IMG/VR virus record: IMGVR_UViG_3300030329_001933 | Span: 1-63,953 of that record | Source: a virus | Length of the DNA stretch: 63,953 bases | Direction: 5' to 3' (one strand) | Shown here: in pieces, positions 11,001-18,764 of the stretch | Position numbering within the stretch: position 1 is the first letter of the stretch | Layout: the number at the start of each line of letters is the position of its first letter | The notes under the pieces: model-generated | What the model was told of the DNA's origin: nothing | The model's input: the letters and a program-made list of their open reading frames with translations, nothing else | Database searches by the model: none | Program-made: the position numbers and the translations under genes

Positions 11001-14000
11001 TATCTAGTCCTAAAGTTGCTTTAGGTATAGCTAGAGGAAGATTAAGTAAGTCTACCATTGCTAGAATGCTAGGTAGCTGGAGTCCTATTGAGGGGGCTGA
11101 CGCTAAATCTAGAGGTGAGAACGCTAAACAGATTGTAGCTAATGTAATGAACGATCCTTCTTGGGTGCAAGTTGGTATGAATCCATTTAGACACTCTTAC
11201 TTTTACGATAGATTAGATGGTATGCCAGTTGTAAGTGCAGAGCAGGTTATTCAGATTGGTGGGTTAGTTTACGCTAAGAACGCTGAGAAGACTACTCCTT
11301 TTGATGAGAGATTTGAAGACGCAAGAACAGGATTAAGATTCCAAGCTCCTACATACGATATGGAGTACACACCTAACGCTTTAGTATCTTTAGCTATGTT
11401 ATCTGATAACAACAGACAACCAGAACAGTGGGTTAAGGAGATAGGTAAAGGACTTAAGGGTGCTTCAAGGGATGTTGACACCATGGGATTACTAGACCTC
11501 CTTAAAGCTTATAAAAAGGACGCTAAGGTTAAGAGTATCCCTAAAGAAATGGTAGAGAGAATTATCGCTACCAATATGGCTCAGATAGAGACTAACATCT
11601 TAGATAAATGGTTAGTCCAGTATCCTGGAGCTGCTCTTCCTGGAGGTAAAAACTACAGAGAGTTCCTTATAAATGACAAATCTCCTGAGGATATATTTAC
11701 TGCTGGTCATTATTTTGGATTACCCTACGCATCGAAAAACCTTATAGCTTCTGCTAGGGTAGATGATAGAGTTGGTCCTAATGGGGAGAAGATTCTATTT
11801 GTTCAAGAGATACAATCTGATTGGGTTCAAGGAACTAATAAAGGTGACTTCAAGACTAAGGATGAGATTGCACAATTAGAGCGTGAAAAAGATGATTTAA
11901 TCGGAAAAAACGATATTCTAAAAAACGAAATAAGGTTTATTACAAATAAGTATTATAGAGAGTTTTTTAAAAACTTACCTGATGGAAAAATAAAAAGTGC
12001 TTTTCAAGAGCTCTATGAAGAAAATAATAAAGAAGATTTAATTAGCAGAAAATTGGGCTCAAAAGCGTCAGAGATAGCACCTATTCTTGTATCTCTTAAA
12101 TCAGAGTACGATAAATTAGATAAAGAGCGAGATAGTAATATTGATAGATTTCAAGACATAAAAAGTAGTTTAAAGAGTCTTAAACCCTACCTCCCTTGGA
12201 ATCAAACAGACCTATGGGTTGGTTTAACTATTAGAAAGTTAATCAATCAAGCCTCTAAAGAGGGGTACGATCAGATAGCCTTTGTTAATGGAGAGCAATC
12301 TGATATTATTCAAGGACATAGTGATGGTAGAACAGCAGAGTTCTATAACAAGATCGTTCCTAAAAATATCAACAACGAACTTAAGAGGTTAGTTAAAGGG
12401 ATGAAGTATGGGGTTGAAAGTATAATAGATATTTCTGACTTCCAGTCACTTAAACCTGATGCCTTCTTAGAATCTAGAAGATATTCACATACCTTATTCT
12501 TATCTCCGTTAGGACCAACTACTGGAGATACTGACGTTCACACGTTTGATTTTGACGCTTTAAAACCTTACAAACCCAAGTTAAATGTTTTTAACAGCGA
12601 AGACGGAAATACATATATAAGAACTGAGTTTACAGATCCTAATACTGAAGAGTTATTTGAAAAAACTTACAATAAATTTGATGAGGGTGGAAAAGATATG
12701 TCTGACATGCATTTTTACAATTTGACAAGTGCTATTCTATTTAAGTCTATTAACGAAAGGTTTACTTTACCTAAAAAAGAATACCCTAACGCAGTAATAA
12801 ACCTAACCCCAGAGCTTAAAGCTGCCACTGATAAGGTTGGTCCACTTAGGTTTCAAGTAGCTGGAGAGAGAGCCTCTTTAAGTGAAAAGATACAGGATAA
12901 CTTGATTATTGCTAACGAGATGGAGGAGCTTAATCAAGATGATAAACTATTTATTAAAAGAGCTACAGGTTGGGAAAGAGGTGCAGATGGCAAGTGGAGA
13001 TACGAGCTAGAACCTATTAAATTTAGAGAGGACATAATATCTTTAAGTGATGGTAAGCCAGATTTTACAAAGTTTAAGCGAACAACTAAAGAACAAGAGG
13101 ATGATTGGCTTGGACCTTTCGAGGGTGATTACGTTGCAAAATTAAAAGATATAATTGACGCTAAAGACTTATTTGAAGCTTACGGAGAAAAGAAAAAGAA
13201 TCCTAACGAGAAGTCTTTTATTGGATTTTACAAAGCTGTACCTGACTTAAATGTTTTCCTTAGACCTGGCAGGTCAGAGGGTGGTTCTTATATGCCTTTA
13301 AATCAAGCAATCACAGTAGAATATACCAAGAATACTAGTAAGAAAGAAATTCTTGGAACTATAGCTCACGAAGTGCAACACCATATACAAAAGATAGAAG
13401 GTTTTAGTAAGGGTCAAACATTTACGAAACAATACTACAAAGGTAAGCCAACTAAATCTTACTTAGAGTATTTTAGAAGTGCAGGAGAGGTTGAGGCTAG
13501 AAACGTAGAGACTAGGCTATCTATGGATCCTGTTCGTAGAAGAAACACCTTACTATCTTTAACTGAAGATGTTGCAAGGGAGGATCAGATAAGACTTCAA
13601 GCCCCTCAAGAGGAAGGAGAGGCTAACGTGTACACTTCAGGTTTAGCTACTATAGCTTGGGATGTATCTAAGTTTGTTGTAGATAAAGATTATCAACTTG
13701 GTACCTACCTGTCTAACATAAAGAATAAAGAGCTTAGGTATGACGCTAGGATGTCTGACCTTATATTTAGATCTCATGGTGAACACACTAATCAGGAGAT
13801 AAAAGAAATTATGGTTAGAAGTAAGGGTGAAGTTAACGCTGAACTCTTAAAGACAAGTATGATCGTAGAAGAGGTTAAGGCAGCTAACAAAGAGGCTAAC
13901 TTATCTAGGGAAGAGGTTGATAGACTTCTACATAACCTTGAAGAGGTTAAGGCTATGGAAGATTCAGACCTTAAGGTTGCTCTAATAAAGATGAGAGAGC

Positions 14001-16309
14001 ATATTGATTCCCTAAGTAGAACCCTTATAAGAGAAGGGCTCGTTAATGGTAAAACTCAGTTTACTATAGACGAAAACCTTGGTGTTTACGTAAACAGATC
14101 GTACAAGCAATTTGAGGTTGAAGGATGGAAGCAGACTGATAACGATATTATTAGAAAAGCTAAGTCTTTCCTTTACGCAGAGATTAAAGCTCAAAACGAA
14201 AAAGATGTTGAAGCAGGTCGTAAAGAGCCTATGACTGACAAAGATATAACAGCTAAGGTTAATGCTGAGTATAAAAAACTTATATCTAAAGAAGGTTTCC
14301 GTTACGCTTCTGGTAAGTCAACTCAAAGCGATAACCTAACTATGGTTCAATCTATCTTCAAAAGAAGAAAGAATGTTCCTGTTGAAATAAGAGATCTTTG
14401 GGGAGAGATAGATAACCCTTACTACAACTACGTTACAAGCGTAAACCAAATATCTAGAACTATAGCTGCTCAAAGAATGTTTAGAGAGCTTAACTTTATT
14501 GGTGAAGGTAAGTTTATATCTAAGGACGCTACAGATTTTGCTGACAACGAGTTGTTAGGTGCTAAGTATGGCGATCTTGAAGGTATGTACGTAGATAACG
14601 AAATGTACGCAGTACTTAATAAGTCAGTTGAAAATCTAAACAACCCTGAGTGGTTGAACCTGTACTTAACAGCTGTACTCTTTAATAAGAAAATGAAGAC
14701 TGTATGGAATATAGGTACTCACGCTAAAAACATTATAGGTAACACCTCTTTTGCTACCATGAATGGTCACATAGGTTTTAATGGTGATATGTATAAAAAC
14801 ATTTCAACATCACTAAAAGCTTTTAAATCTATGAAGGAGGGTGAGTTTGCAGATCTTTACAGTGAACTTACTAGACTTGGTGTTGTATCTTCGTCTGCTT
14901 CTTTACAAGAGATTAGAGAGATAGCTAACGATATACAAATGTCTAAGTTCGATCTTACTGAGTATCTAGATGAGAATAGAGGTCCTATAAGTAAGAGAAT
15001 GGCTAAGACATCCAGGTTCTTCAAAGAGGGTGTAAAAGGCTTAGATAATATGTTAACAAAAGCCTACCAAGCTGAGGATGATATGTTTAAGATATTTGGA
15101 TTCTTATCTGAAAAGCAGAGGTATATTAAAGCTGGTATAGATCCTGTAACAGCTAAAGACATGGCTGCTAGAAACATAATAAACCTTTACCCTAACTACA
15201 ACGAGATACCAGGATTTATAAGAAAGCTAGGTAGATCTCCTGTAGTAGGATCATTCGTTGCTTTCCAGGCTGAAGCTGTTCGTAACACTAAGAACGCTGT
15301 TAAACTTGGATTTGAAGAGCTTGGTAGTAGTAACCCTAAAATAAGAAAGATAGGTGCTACTAGAGTCGCAGGTACTATATCTGTATTTGCCCTTATAGAG
15401 AGTCTTCAAATGGCTACCATACAAGCCCTTGGCGGGGCACTTGGTTTTACAGGTGGAGACGAAGAGGAGTTAGAGGATAGAGCTATTAGGCTTTTGCTCC
15501 CTGAATGGGACTCTACAGGTAAACTAGCGACAGTCGAAAGAGGCCGATTAGATAGTAGACAGGTAGAAGGTCAATCTGAACCTGATAAGTATTTTGACTA
15601 CGTAAATCTATCTAATACCTCTGGTGTTGGTTATATTAAAGATATTATGAGACTCGCTTTTACAGATATAGATTCTGAATTAGGGAAAGAAGAGTTTGAT
15701 GATACAGTAATGAATATACTAGAAGATGTGTACAAACCTTTCTTGGGAGAGGAGATGACTTTAATAGCGTTTAGAGAGGCTATTGATAATAGAGGTAAAA
15801 AGGTTTACAACCCTACGGACTCTTGGTACGAAAAGCTTGGTAAGATTATGTTATACGCAGGTAAGAAAATACAGCCTGGTATCACCAAAACAGCTTACAG
15901 AAACATAGAGTCTAGATGGGATTCAGACTCAGAGCTAGTACCTGAATACGAAACTTTAGCTGTCCTTGGTCTTAGAGTATCTAGGATAAACGTCAACAAA
16001 GGTTTAGCTATTAAGAGTAGGTTCCTTGTTAATGATATGAACGATATAGTGGGTAAGGCTACTATGAGAAACAAGATGGACATAATAAATGCTTACACTC
16101 AAAATAGTAAGTTCAATGGGTTTATAGACGAGATGGCTGATCTTTATTCTACAGCTAGACTTAACCAGGTGGCAGGTATAGATATAGAAAACATCTTAAG
16201 AAAGTCGGGTATTAGCGAGAAAATGTTAGATATTGTTAGAACTAGGTACTACAACAATTACTCAGAAGATGTAATTAATGTTGATGAAACCTACGGATTT
16301 GACAAATAA
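5036..16309 (+). CDS. Giant polyvalent protein, 3,757 aa, with two zincin motifs, ART-like and LPD-type domains
   Basis: This protein is probably injected with the DNA, acting on host targets and processing virion proteins. The N-terminus has two tandem repeats of the form YxLFxxSGY-GS (about residues 8-55). Hydrophobic Ala-rich segments lie near 430-470. A first metallopeptidase-like motif HEIVH is at 1105-1109, with an EEAFAEMM downstream. An ADP-ribosyltransferase-like block (MRPGRSTGHFGTGFYFFSD, about 1652) follows. Next is a block with EIQSDWVQG (about 2258), common in giant phage and plasmid proteins. A second zincin motif HEVQH is at 2778-2782 with GEVEARN after it, like the LPD23 type. 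A C-terminal helical region with NIGTHAKNIIGN (about 3224) is LPD38-like. Six copies of [IL]RxQ[ATV] separate blocks. The polyvalent-protein concept is established for phages and conjugative elements; activity here is inferred. Confidence 0.85.
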   Translation: MNEEALKDAYSLFTQSGYSGSQDEFYTLLSDNAEAFADSYALFKGSGYKGSEDNYKELLGLKKKDSSALQDAAAQMASGDTPSTSDLSQSSLEQDVQASLEERLSGFRDLPEQEQLNAVNNEAKKPFYEAQGIDYQEMLNFQSVLDNQKQEKQEEEEVSEESSFLSNLYDKITSTEDLEQDMFTTDVDLANQYFADNRDKMRSAKAQYSRARFDDILKTSKDNQEFAKRIEDADIDTNDLAMPELNIDGQSKSFNEWLDYWMEGDNVEDQQKAIKEQEEYDNAIKEGMSAEEASEKFLKTQVPDISINVPKESDPNYKALKYADDLMNRQLGSGSSRTFDAFEGLLATTVDLGAGLLEQVEKVGALSASAQSGSTMPWDLYMMKGGHFANKVRDYANDIRENTRIPEEGSISEAILNGNVEDAVYQTASGVANAIPFTVAVALAAPVAGPTGALVLGGASAAGMKSLELKERRRVGIEEGTKDADIKNWQILVSETVTGVAEGFFERYTQRILRAAKLAGANKNVVFESYIEGIKKSIKQEVPSEVATELSTYFTDVGLELEEFDSGEFAIRVVDTSIISSLFGGSTYVSTRGATSMVNKLNIINDNTSVIFTNEKGETKEVSRGEAINFAKDPEIAQQIRDGKLKVDYSMNDAAKQAIEDLVYGYTAPDAQQARAEMFEKEKVVSNLSRKINKAKEEGTEISNEDVSNLAQALSEMESEGKKSKYNVTKSTKAARSEANKVLKDNNIEIVDAVNSQNTSISNVTETVEATKIDNQKQYDSVKKQLKDGKGKPTIVQSQNQSGVRIDGEVSQTSDITQGEFKNASVAKNAMKEFEAKRDAAKRGEMIESELFPANNKLFTNTKKETLDEIPQEVIDNNDYHILTSEKEGLTEQERASRMEELKSMLDEADATYYTVQGVYNGVAEESLVVTGIDNATALNIGNQFQQESIFSSKDGLMFGDGSVVPLDGDVSKGPDARKRDALTIMNVGGRKSSIHTGLNWGNMSYGKNFNSDNIHRLDESDPNYDSELFQGLTDSRKRALGFAFKLLNSIGGLNVTIVRNSKAMEGQLEALGYDTANRNASFFRGADKTIYVNLETVRGNTLFHEIVHPMVDFIKKTDPELYKRIEGEVSQGKVKRRVLKNGRKVKGSYLQWAEENYADLSKEGQIEEAFAEMMGDAAYGHFNKSQSTLNRILDIVRAMLGKLNITTNKENPAAINLDEMSLSDMRKNLAGALVDGRKINVGGIEFEVGEVKVDKDKVNNSIRTQVDKSEPNSDLGVVNVNIPDNVQTQEIRFQTPEYYPNFDISKVKRGSIKEFNGQKALLMLTDRSASGMVVSPTGVKHEFDGGVFYPYQEDTGVWAFSDKSAATRMINAAKESDGLVFLTAMAPGSIDGSVNMFDYVMKELDQAIKDKRATKKEVLDFLNKKMTIKSFDSKVKGEGIKTAKVKSVKEFSNLVLSMPQAFGVRKDIIRKSIQSKIFEKWGVPSMQEMYDVVNQDIVKNLKGNPIVSAIRIDTEAGYVDSRTDESIKDHPTYPYVVKGEPLMIFDESIDASEVWDELNLADKFLIDSKTGEKLSEGTTQARRQRKIEMARPVVEIRMQAAEVAEEYVNDLDQKIKSTRNSKELQRLLDIKSGLAFRSGDLTTKAEYKFKMRPGRSTGHFGTGFYFFSDLNRAKAYDDRRVSVINLNNYNLAPGTIELHDALKFINNTSYSYDYNKYTVDRQHLGRIASIVGVELPIGKDLNPYKELFAPKGAKAYAEKYNALVAEFGEDLVNENYYKYIDFEQKRYSNVNQLVNDINSKLNDSNNIDSPSTLVMKALGFEGIDSRYNKDTDNSIYGTVVYDIKSDQIGGIRMQAPQVEEVQWQKSKIGRGDLAITNRREEVREAAQDYFDGKINQEEYLEIVQENSPIKPITQFIDPASLQDIKTAVGSKIEGRLDVPIEEGTKVGLRLDIPAYTNKNIWAITVHEDGRGKAMSYTNVARINNVEFISSPKVALGIARGRLSKSTIARMLGSWSPIEGADAKSRGENAKQIVANVMNDPSWVQVGMNPFRHSYFYDRLDGMPVVSAEQVIQIGGLVYAKNAEKTTPFDERFEDARTGLRFQAPTYDMEYTPNALVSLAMLSDNNRQPEQWVKEIGKGLKGASRDVDTMGLLDLLKAYKKDAKVKSIPKEMVERIIATNMAQIETNILDKWLVQYPGAALPGGKNYREFLINDKSPEDIFTAGHYFGLPYASKNLIASARVDDRVGPNGEKILFVQEIQSDWVQGTNKGDFKTKDEIAQLEREKDDLIGKNDILKNEIRFITNKYYREFFKNLPDGKIKSAFQELYEENNKEDLISRKLGSKASEIAPILVSLKSEYDKLDKERDSNIDRFQDIKSSLKSLKPYLPWNQTDLWVGLTIRKLINQASKEGYDQIAFVNGEQSDIIQGHSDGRTAEFYNKIVPKNINNELKRLVKGMKYGVESIIDISDFQSLKPDAFLESRRYSHTLFLSPLGPTTGDTDVHTFDFDALKPYKPKLNVFNSEDGNTYIRTEFTDPNTEELFEKTYNKFDEGGKDMSDMHFYNLTSAILFKSINERFTLPKKEYPNAVINLTPELKAATDKVGPLRFQVAGERASLSEKIQDNLIIANEMEELNQDDKLFIKRATGWERGADGKWRYELEPIKFREDIISLSDGKPDFTKFKRTTKEQEDDWLGPFEGDYVAKLKDIIDAKDLFEAYGEKKKNPNEKSFIGFYKAVPDLNVFLRPGRSEGGSYMPLNQAITVEYTKNTSKKEILGTIAHEVQHHIQKIEGFSKGQTFTKQYYKGKPTKSYLEYFRSAGEVEARNVETRLSMDPVRRRNTLLSLTEDVAREDQIRLQAPQEEGEANVYTSGLATIAWDVSKFVVDKDYQLGTYLSNIKNKELRYDARMSDLIFRSHGEHTNQEIKEIMVRSKGEVNAELLKTSMIVEEVKAANKEANLSREEVDRLLHNLEEVKAMEDSDLKVALIKMREHIDSLSRTLIREGLVNGKTQFTIDENLGVYVNRSYKQFEVEGWKQTDNDIIRKAKSFLYAEIKAQNEKDVEAGRKEPMTDKDITAKVNAEYKKLISKEGFRYASGKSTQSDNLTMVQSIFKRRKNVPVEIRDLWGEIDNPYYNYVTSVNQISRTIAAQRMFRELNFIGEGKFISKDATDFADNELLGAKYGDLEGMYVDNEMYAVLNKSVENLNNPEWLNLYLTAVLFNKKMKTVWNIGTHAKNIIGNTSFATMNGHIGFNGDMYKNISTSLKAFKSMKEGEFADLYSELTRLGVVSSSASLQEIREIANDIQMSKFDLTEYLDENRGPISKRMAKTSRFFKEGVKGLDNMLTKAYQAEDDMFKIFGFLSEKQRYIKAGIDPVTAKDMAARNIINLYPNYNEIPGFIRKLGRSPVVGSFVAFQAEAVRNTKNAVKLGFEELGSSNPKIRKIGATRVAGTISVFALIESLQMATIQALGGALGFTGGDEEELEDRAIRLLLPEWDSTGKLATVERGRLDSRQVEGQSEPDKYFDYVNLSNTSGVGYIKDIMRLAFTDIDSELGKEEFDDTVMNILEDVYKPFLGEEMTLIAFREAIDNRGKKVYNPTDSWYEKLGKIMLYAGKKIQPGITKTAYRNIESRWDSDSELVPEYETLAVLGLRVSRINVNKGLAIKSRFLVNDMNDIVGKATMRNKMDIINAYTQNSKFNGFIDEMADLYSTARLNQVAGIDIENILRKSGISEKMLDIVRTRYYNNYSEDVINVDETYGFDK

Positions 16310-16315
16310 TATTTA

Positions 16316-16323
16316 TATATTTG
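16316..16323 (+). promoter_or_regulatory. Possible -7 box after the polyvalent gene
   Basis: TATATTTG matches TAnnTTTG, but the nearest TTTG upstream (16298) is only 14 bases away instead of about 19. A terminator follows at 16372, so any transcript would be very short. Weak candidate. Confidence 0.25.
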
Positions 16324-16371
16324 TAATATTTCAAAAGTCTTTCATAGTTTTTTGATTTTATTGGTTTATAG

Positions 16372-16405
16372 AAGGGAGGGGTAGTTTCCTCCCTTTATTT
16401 TTTTT
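16372..16405 (+). terminator. Rho-independent terminator ending the late plus-strand block
   Basis: AAGGGAGG (16372-16379) pairs perfectly with CCTCCCTT (16388-16395) around an 8-base loop, followed by a long T run. It separates the rightward late genes from the leftward genes that converge on this point. Confidence 0.85.
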
Positions 16406-16409
16406 AATT

Positions 16410-16541
16410 ATGGAGATAGGCATACAGTTAGTTCAGGGATTTATATTAGGGATCAGAACTTTCCCTCCAACAGATGTTATGCCATACAACGAGGTCCAAC
16501 TATTTGTCGGACCTGTTTGCTTTTACATTATTTGGGATTAG
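16410..16541 (+). CDS. Small hydrophobic protein, 43 aa
   Basis: An open frame starting MEIGIQLVQGFILG and ending LFVGPVCFYIIWD. The alternation of hydrophobic blocks around a PYNEVQ turn looks like a real short phage protein with two short membrane-facing segments. It begins just after the terminator and overlaps the convergent minus-strand gene by 4 bases. No separate promoter is evident, so expression would need read-through. Function unknown. Confidence 0.5.
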   Translation: MEIGIQLVQGFILGIRTFPPTDVMPYNEVQLFVGPVCFYIIWD

Positions 16542-16867
16542 GAGTCTATACCGTATGGGCATATACTATTAAAGAACATTTCATCTAACTCCTTTATCTT
16601 ATTAGCTATCTTAGCCCAGGACTTTTCTCCTTCCTCTCTAGATTTATTATCTAAAGTAGTTCCAGTTCCAAGGTTACTCCATATTTTAGAGTTATCGTGT
16701 AGAAGTTTATCTATCTTTTCTTTGACAGCTTTATTTGTGTAGTACGGACTAGTACCATCTTTTCTTTTTTTCATACCACATTTACATTTGTTTTTACTTT
16801 TTCCATGTAAGGGCTTCTTGTTTGAGCAGTATTTACGATCCACAAGCCTCGCAGTCTTCGTTATCAA
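16538..16867 (-). CDS. Basic hypothetical protein with CxC motif, 109 aa
   Basis: Last gene of the leftward operon. The first third is Lys-rich with YCSNKK and CKCGMKKRK; the rest is helical and charged. The cysteines could bind metal but are too few for a confident zinc finger. The given start overlaps the preceding 51-residue gene by 35 bases. An internal Met at MKKRKDG would avoid this but loses the cysteines. Function unknown. Confidence 0.55.
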   Translation of the reverse strand: MITKTARLVDRKYCSNKKPLHGKSKNKCKCGMKKRKDGTSPYYTNKAVKEKIDKLLHDNSKIWSNLGTGTTLDNKSREEGEKSWAKIANKIKELDEMFFNSICPYGIDS

Positions 16868-16988
16868 TAGAACAAGCTTCAGGTTGATCTTTATCTTCTA
16901 GGTCAACTATCCACGATTCAAACGTGTTTTGTGCTGCTTCTTCTGATTTTTTTAATGCGTCTCTTAACGCTTCGTCTCTTTCGTTCAT
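16833..16988 (-). CDS. Small acidic protein with C-terminal cysteines, 51 aa
   Basis: It starts with ATGA overlapping the stop of the upstream nuclease gene, a typical coupled arrangement. The sequence begins MNERDEALRDALKK and ends DNEDCEACGS. It is helical and acidic with three Cys near the C-terminus. Its end overlaps the start of the next gene in another frame, which itself opens with Cys-containing sequence. Function unknown. Confidence 0.6.
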   Translation of the reverse strand: MNERDEALRDALKKSEEAAQNTFESWIVDLEDKDQPEACSIDNEDCEACGS

Positions 16989-17467
16989 TTCTTTTTTGTT
17001 TTTTTCTTGTTAAAAAACCCCCTGCCTAAGATGGTATCGACTGTAATATCGACCTCCTTTTGATTTGATGGGACATATACGTCTAATTTTTGATCGGTAT
17101 CATAAAGATACTTTAAAAACAGCTTGAATCGCATCTTAAATTCAGGGGTTCTTATTCCTTTAGTCTCTATGATAAAACCCTTCTCTAAATTAATAAAGTC
17201 TGGCGTGTAAGATATATTTCTTATATTGCCAAGCTTCTGCTTAAATGTGGTTTTACCTTTTGTTTTACCCTTATCCATAAGGAGACCCTCGAACTTGAAT
17301 TTCTCTACAAGCTCAAAGGTCTTTCCTTCATATTCATTGGGGATTTTTGCTTTTTTAAGGGCTCTGTAGCAGTAAAGCTCTAGTCCTGAGGCAAATGTTA
17401 TTCCATCTGCTGTATGCTTTTTAGCTCTCGTTATCTGCCTACCCTTTCTTCTCTTGAATCGCATCAA
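16985..17467 (-). CDS. PD-(D/E)XK nuclease of the DUF1064 type
   Basis: A 160-residue protein with the nuclease core in order: a Glu in the first helix (SGLELYCYRAL, E30), then YTPDF (D90), then IIETKG (E101, K103). This is the arrangement seen in DUF1064-type phage endonucleases related to restriction and Holliday-junction-resolving enzymes. Both ends are strongly basic, suiting DNA binding. It probably trims or resolves replication or packaging intermediates. It lies in the minus-strand operon with two other small basic or nuclease-like genes. The fold call is firm; the exact substrate is inference. Confidence 0.75.
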   Translation of the reverse strand: MMRFKRRKGRQITRAKKHTADGITFASGLELYCYRALKKAKIPNEYEGKTFELVEKFKFEGLLMDKGKTKGKTTFKQKLGNIRNISYTPDFINLEKGFIIETKGIRTPEFKMRFKLFLKYLYDTDQKLDVYVPSNQKEVDITVDTILGRGFFNKKKTKKK

Positions 17468-17485
17468 ACTAAGGTAAGGAAAATA

Positions 17486-17758
17486 TTATTTCTTCCCTCT
17501 ATTTCTTGCACGATTTTTTGATTGGCTCTCTAAAACTGTACCTCCACCCTTGGTGTGAGATACATCTTTCTTATCACCCTTCTTACCCTTCTTTTTATTT
17601 AAAGCGTTAAGGAAGGCTCTATAAAGTTTCCTAGCTAAAGTAGCTCCATACTTTTTATTGTACTCATCCTTTTTCTTTTTAGATTCAGGATTTTCAGCGT
17701 AATGCTTAGAGCTCTTGCTTTTGCCGTTAATCTTTCCAGCTAATTTATTCCTTGCCAT
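17486..17758 (-). CDS. Small basic nucleic-acid-binding protein, 90 aa
   Basis: A highly Lys/Arg/Asn-rich protein beginning MARNKLAGKINGKSKSS, with an SHTKGGGTVLE segment and ending NRARNRGKK. Short proteins with the same S-x-HYxxNP...SHTxxGG...NRxRN pattern are widespread in marine phages and have no assigned function. Charge suggests DNA or RNA binding. It lies 18 bases upstream of the DUF1064 nuclease gene, so the pair may act together. Confidence 0.75.
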   Translation of the reverse strand: MARNKLAGKINGKSKSSKHYAENPESKKKKDEYNKKYGATLARKLYRAFLNALNKKKGKKGDKKDVSHTKGGGTVLESQSKNRARNRGKK

Positions 17759-17789
17759 ATCAAACTATATTAAAGGTGCAAGATACGAA

Positions 17790-17981
17790 TTATTTCTTTT
17801 CCTTAGGTAGCTCTGGAATACCAAATATATACTTAGAAATCTTTCCAGCATTTTCTATAAGAGATTTGGCATTCTTACTTGTTGATAATGAGGAAGCTAA
17901 CTCAACCGCTCTAGCCCTCATCTCGCAGTCAAACTTTAAATATTTATACTGCTGTTCTTGATCTTTTTGAACTTTGTTCAT
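17790..17981 (-). CDS. Hypothetical protein, 63 aa
   Basis: A helical, charged protein beginning MNKVQKDQEQQYKYLKFDC and ending in a Pro/Lys tail (PELPKEKK). No motif is recognised. It sits 2 bases after the upstream nuclease-like gene, so it belongs to the same transcript. Confidence 0.65.
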   Translation of the reverse strand: MNKVQKDQEQQYKYLKFDCEMRARAVELASSLSTSKNAKSLIENAGKISKYIFGIPELPKEKK

Positions 17982-17983
17982 GT

Positions 17984-18427
17984 CTAAAATTTAATTATAG
18001 TTAGTAAATCTAAATCTATATAAAACAGGAGTTCCCTATCCCATATAGATCCTGGTCGTGGGTTTTTCATACCACCCCACTCAACTGTGGCTCTTGTTAT
18101 TTCGTGCATCCATATATAACCGATTCCATCTAAGAATCTCCAGGCTATACATAAAGGTAAATCTTTATGAAGGGCTTCCTTCTGACAATGCTGTATCTTT
18201 CTTACAGAAGTTCTAACCCTTTTTATATCCTTCATACTTAAAGACATTGTTTTTATCTCACACAAAGAGACAACCTTCATAGTCTTATTGTTTATAATCT
18301 CAGCGTCTACTGGTGCGTACTTACCTAACTGTTCAAAGGTTAGATCTTTACCTTCAAGGAGGATTCGGAGAGTCTCTGCCTCTCTTTCTCTATCCTCTTC
18401 GTTTTCAAATCGGGGTTCCAGTCTCAT
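17984..18427 (-). CDS. Restriction-nuclease-fold (PD-(D/E)XK-like) protein, 147 aa
   Basis: The segment KYAPVDAEI followed by VVSLCEIKTMS gives the D41 ... E57-x-K59 pattern of PD-(D/E)XK nucleases, with an acidic helix before it. The C-terminal half contains aromatic beta-strand-like sequence (IGYIWMHEITR). It probably cuts or processes DNA, but the family is not recognised beyond the fold motif. Its start overlaps the upstream gene by 23 bases. Confidence 0.6.
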   Translation of the reverse strand: MRLEPRFENEEDREREAETLRILLEGKDLTFEQLGKYAPVDAEIINNKTMKVVSLCEIKTMSLSMKDIKRVRTSVRKIQHCQKEALHKDLPLCIAWRFLDGIGYIWMHEITRATVEWGGMKNPRPGSIWDRELLFYIDLDLLTIIKF

Positions 18428-18764
18428 CGTTGTTGTTTATATCGTACTTATAGTTGAACGGTGTCTCGTTTCCTTGGTAAGATTCAGCAGACTTTATTGT
18501 CTGATTCATCTTTCTATCCACCTCATCCATGTGTACCTGAAGGAGAATAAGGTAACCTGTAAGATCCATAAGATCGTTCTCACTCATGTAAGTTTCTTTA
18601 CTCTTAATACGATTAAGCTTGTCGTTTATACGAGCCTGGATAGCATACATAGGATCGACATTGAACAGAACTCCCTTATCAAATACTGAGTTCCCGTAGG
18701 ATTTGTTTTTTTCTATGAGAAGATCCCTGATCTCATCACACTTTTTTCTTATTTCGTCTTGCAT
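18405..18764 (-). CDS. DUF1599 / nucleotide-modification-associated protein, 119 aa
   Basis: The segment EKNKSYGNSVFDKG, then ARINDKLNRIKS and DLMDLTGYLILL, is the signature of the DUF1599 family, also called nucleotide modification associated domain 1. These are all-helical proteins related in style to MazG-like pyrophosphohydrolases and are frequent in phages with altered nucleotide pools or modified bases. A role in nucleotide metabolism is inferred from the family. It overlaps both neighbours, consistent with a tight operon. Confidence 0.8.
   Translation of the reverse strand: MQDEIRKKCDEIRDLLIEKNKSYGNSVFDKGVLFNVDPMYAIQARINDKLNRIKSKETYMSENDLMDLTGYLILLQVHMDEVDRKMNQTIKSAESYQGNETPFNYKYDINNNDETGTPI

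Noticed and set aside
5036-16309. Possible virion RNA polymerase as in crAss-like phages
   Set aside because: I looked for a DxDGD-type catalytic motif in the giant protein and did not find one; the recognised blocks are zincin, ART-like and LPD types.
18288-18689. 133-codon plus-strand frame opposite the nuclease and DUF1599 genes
   Set aside because: It is the shadow of two well-supported minus-strand genes with recognised motifs; its own sequence is hydrophobic/Ser-rich noise.
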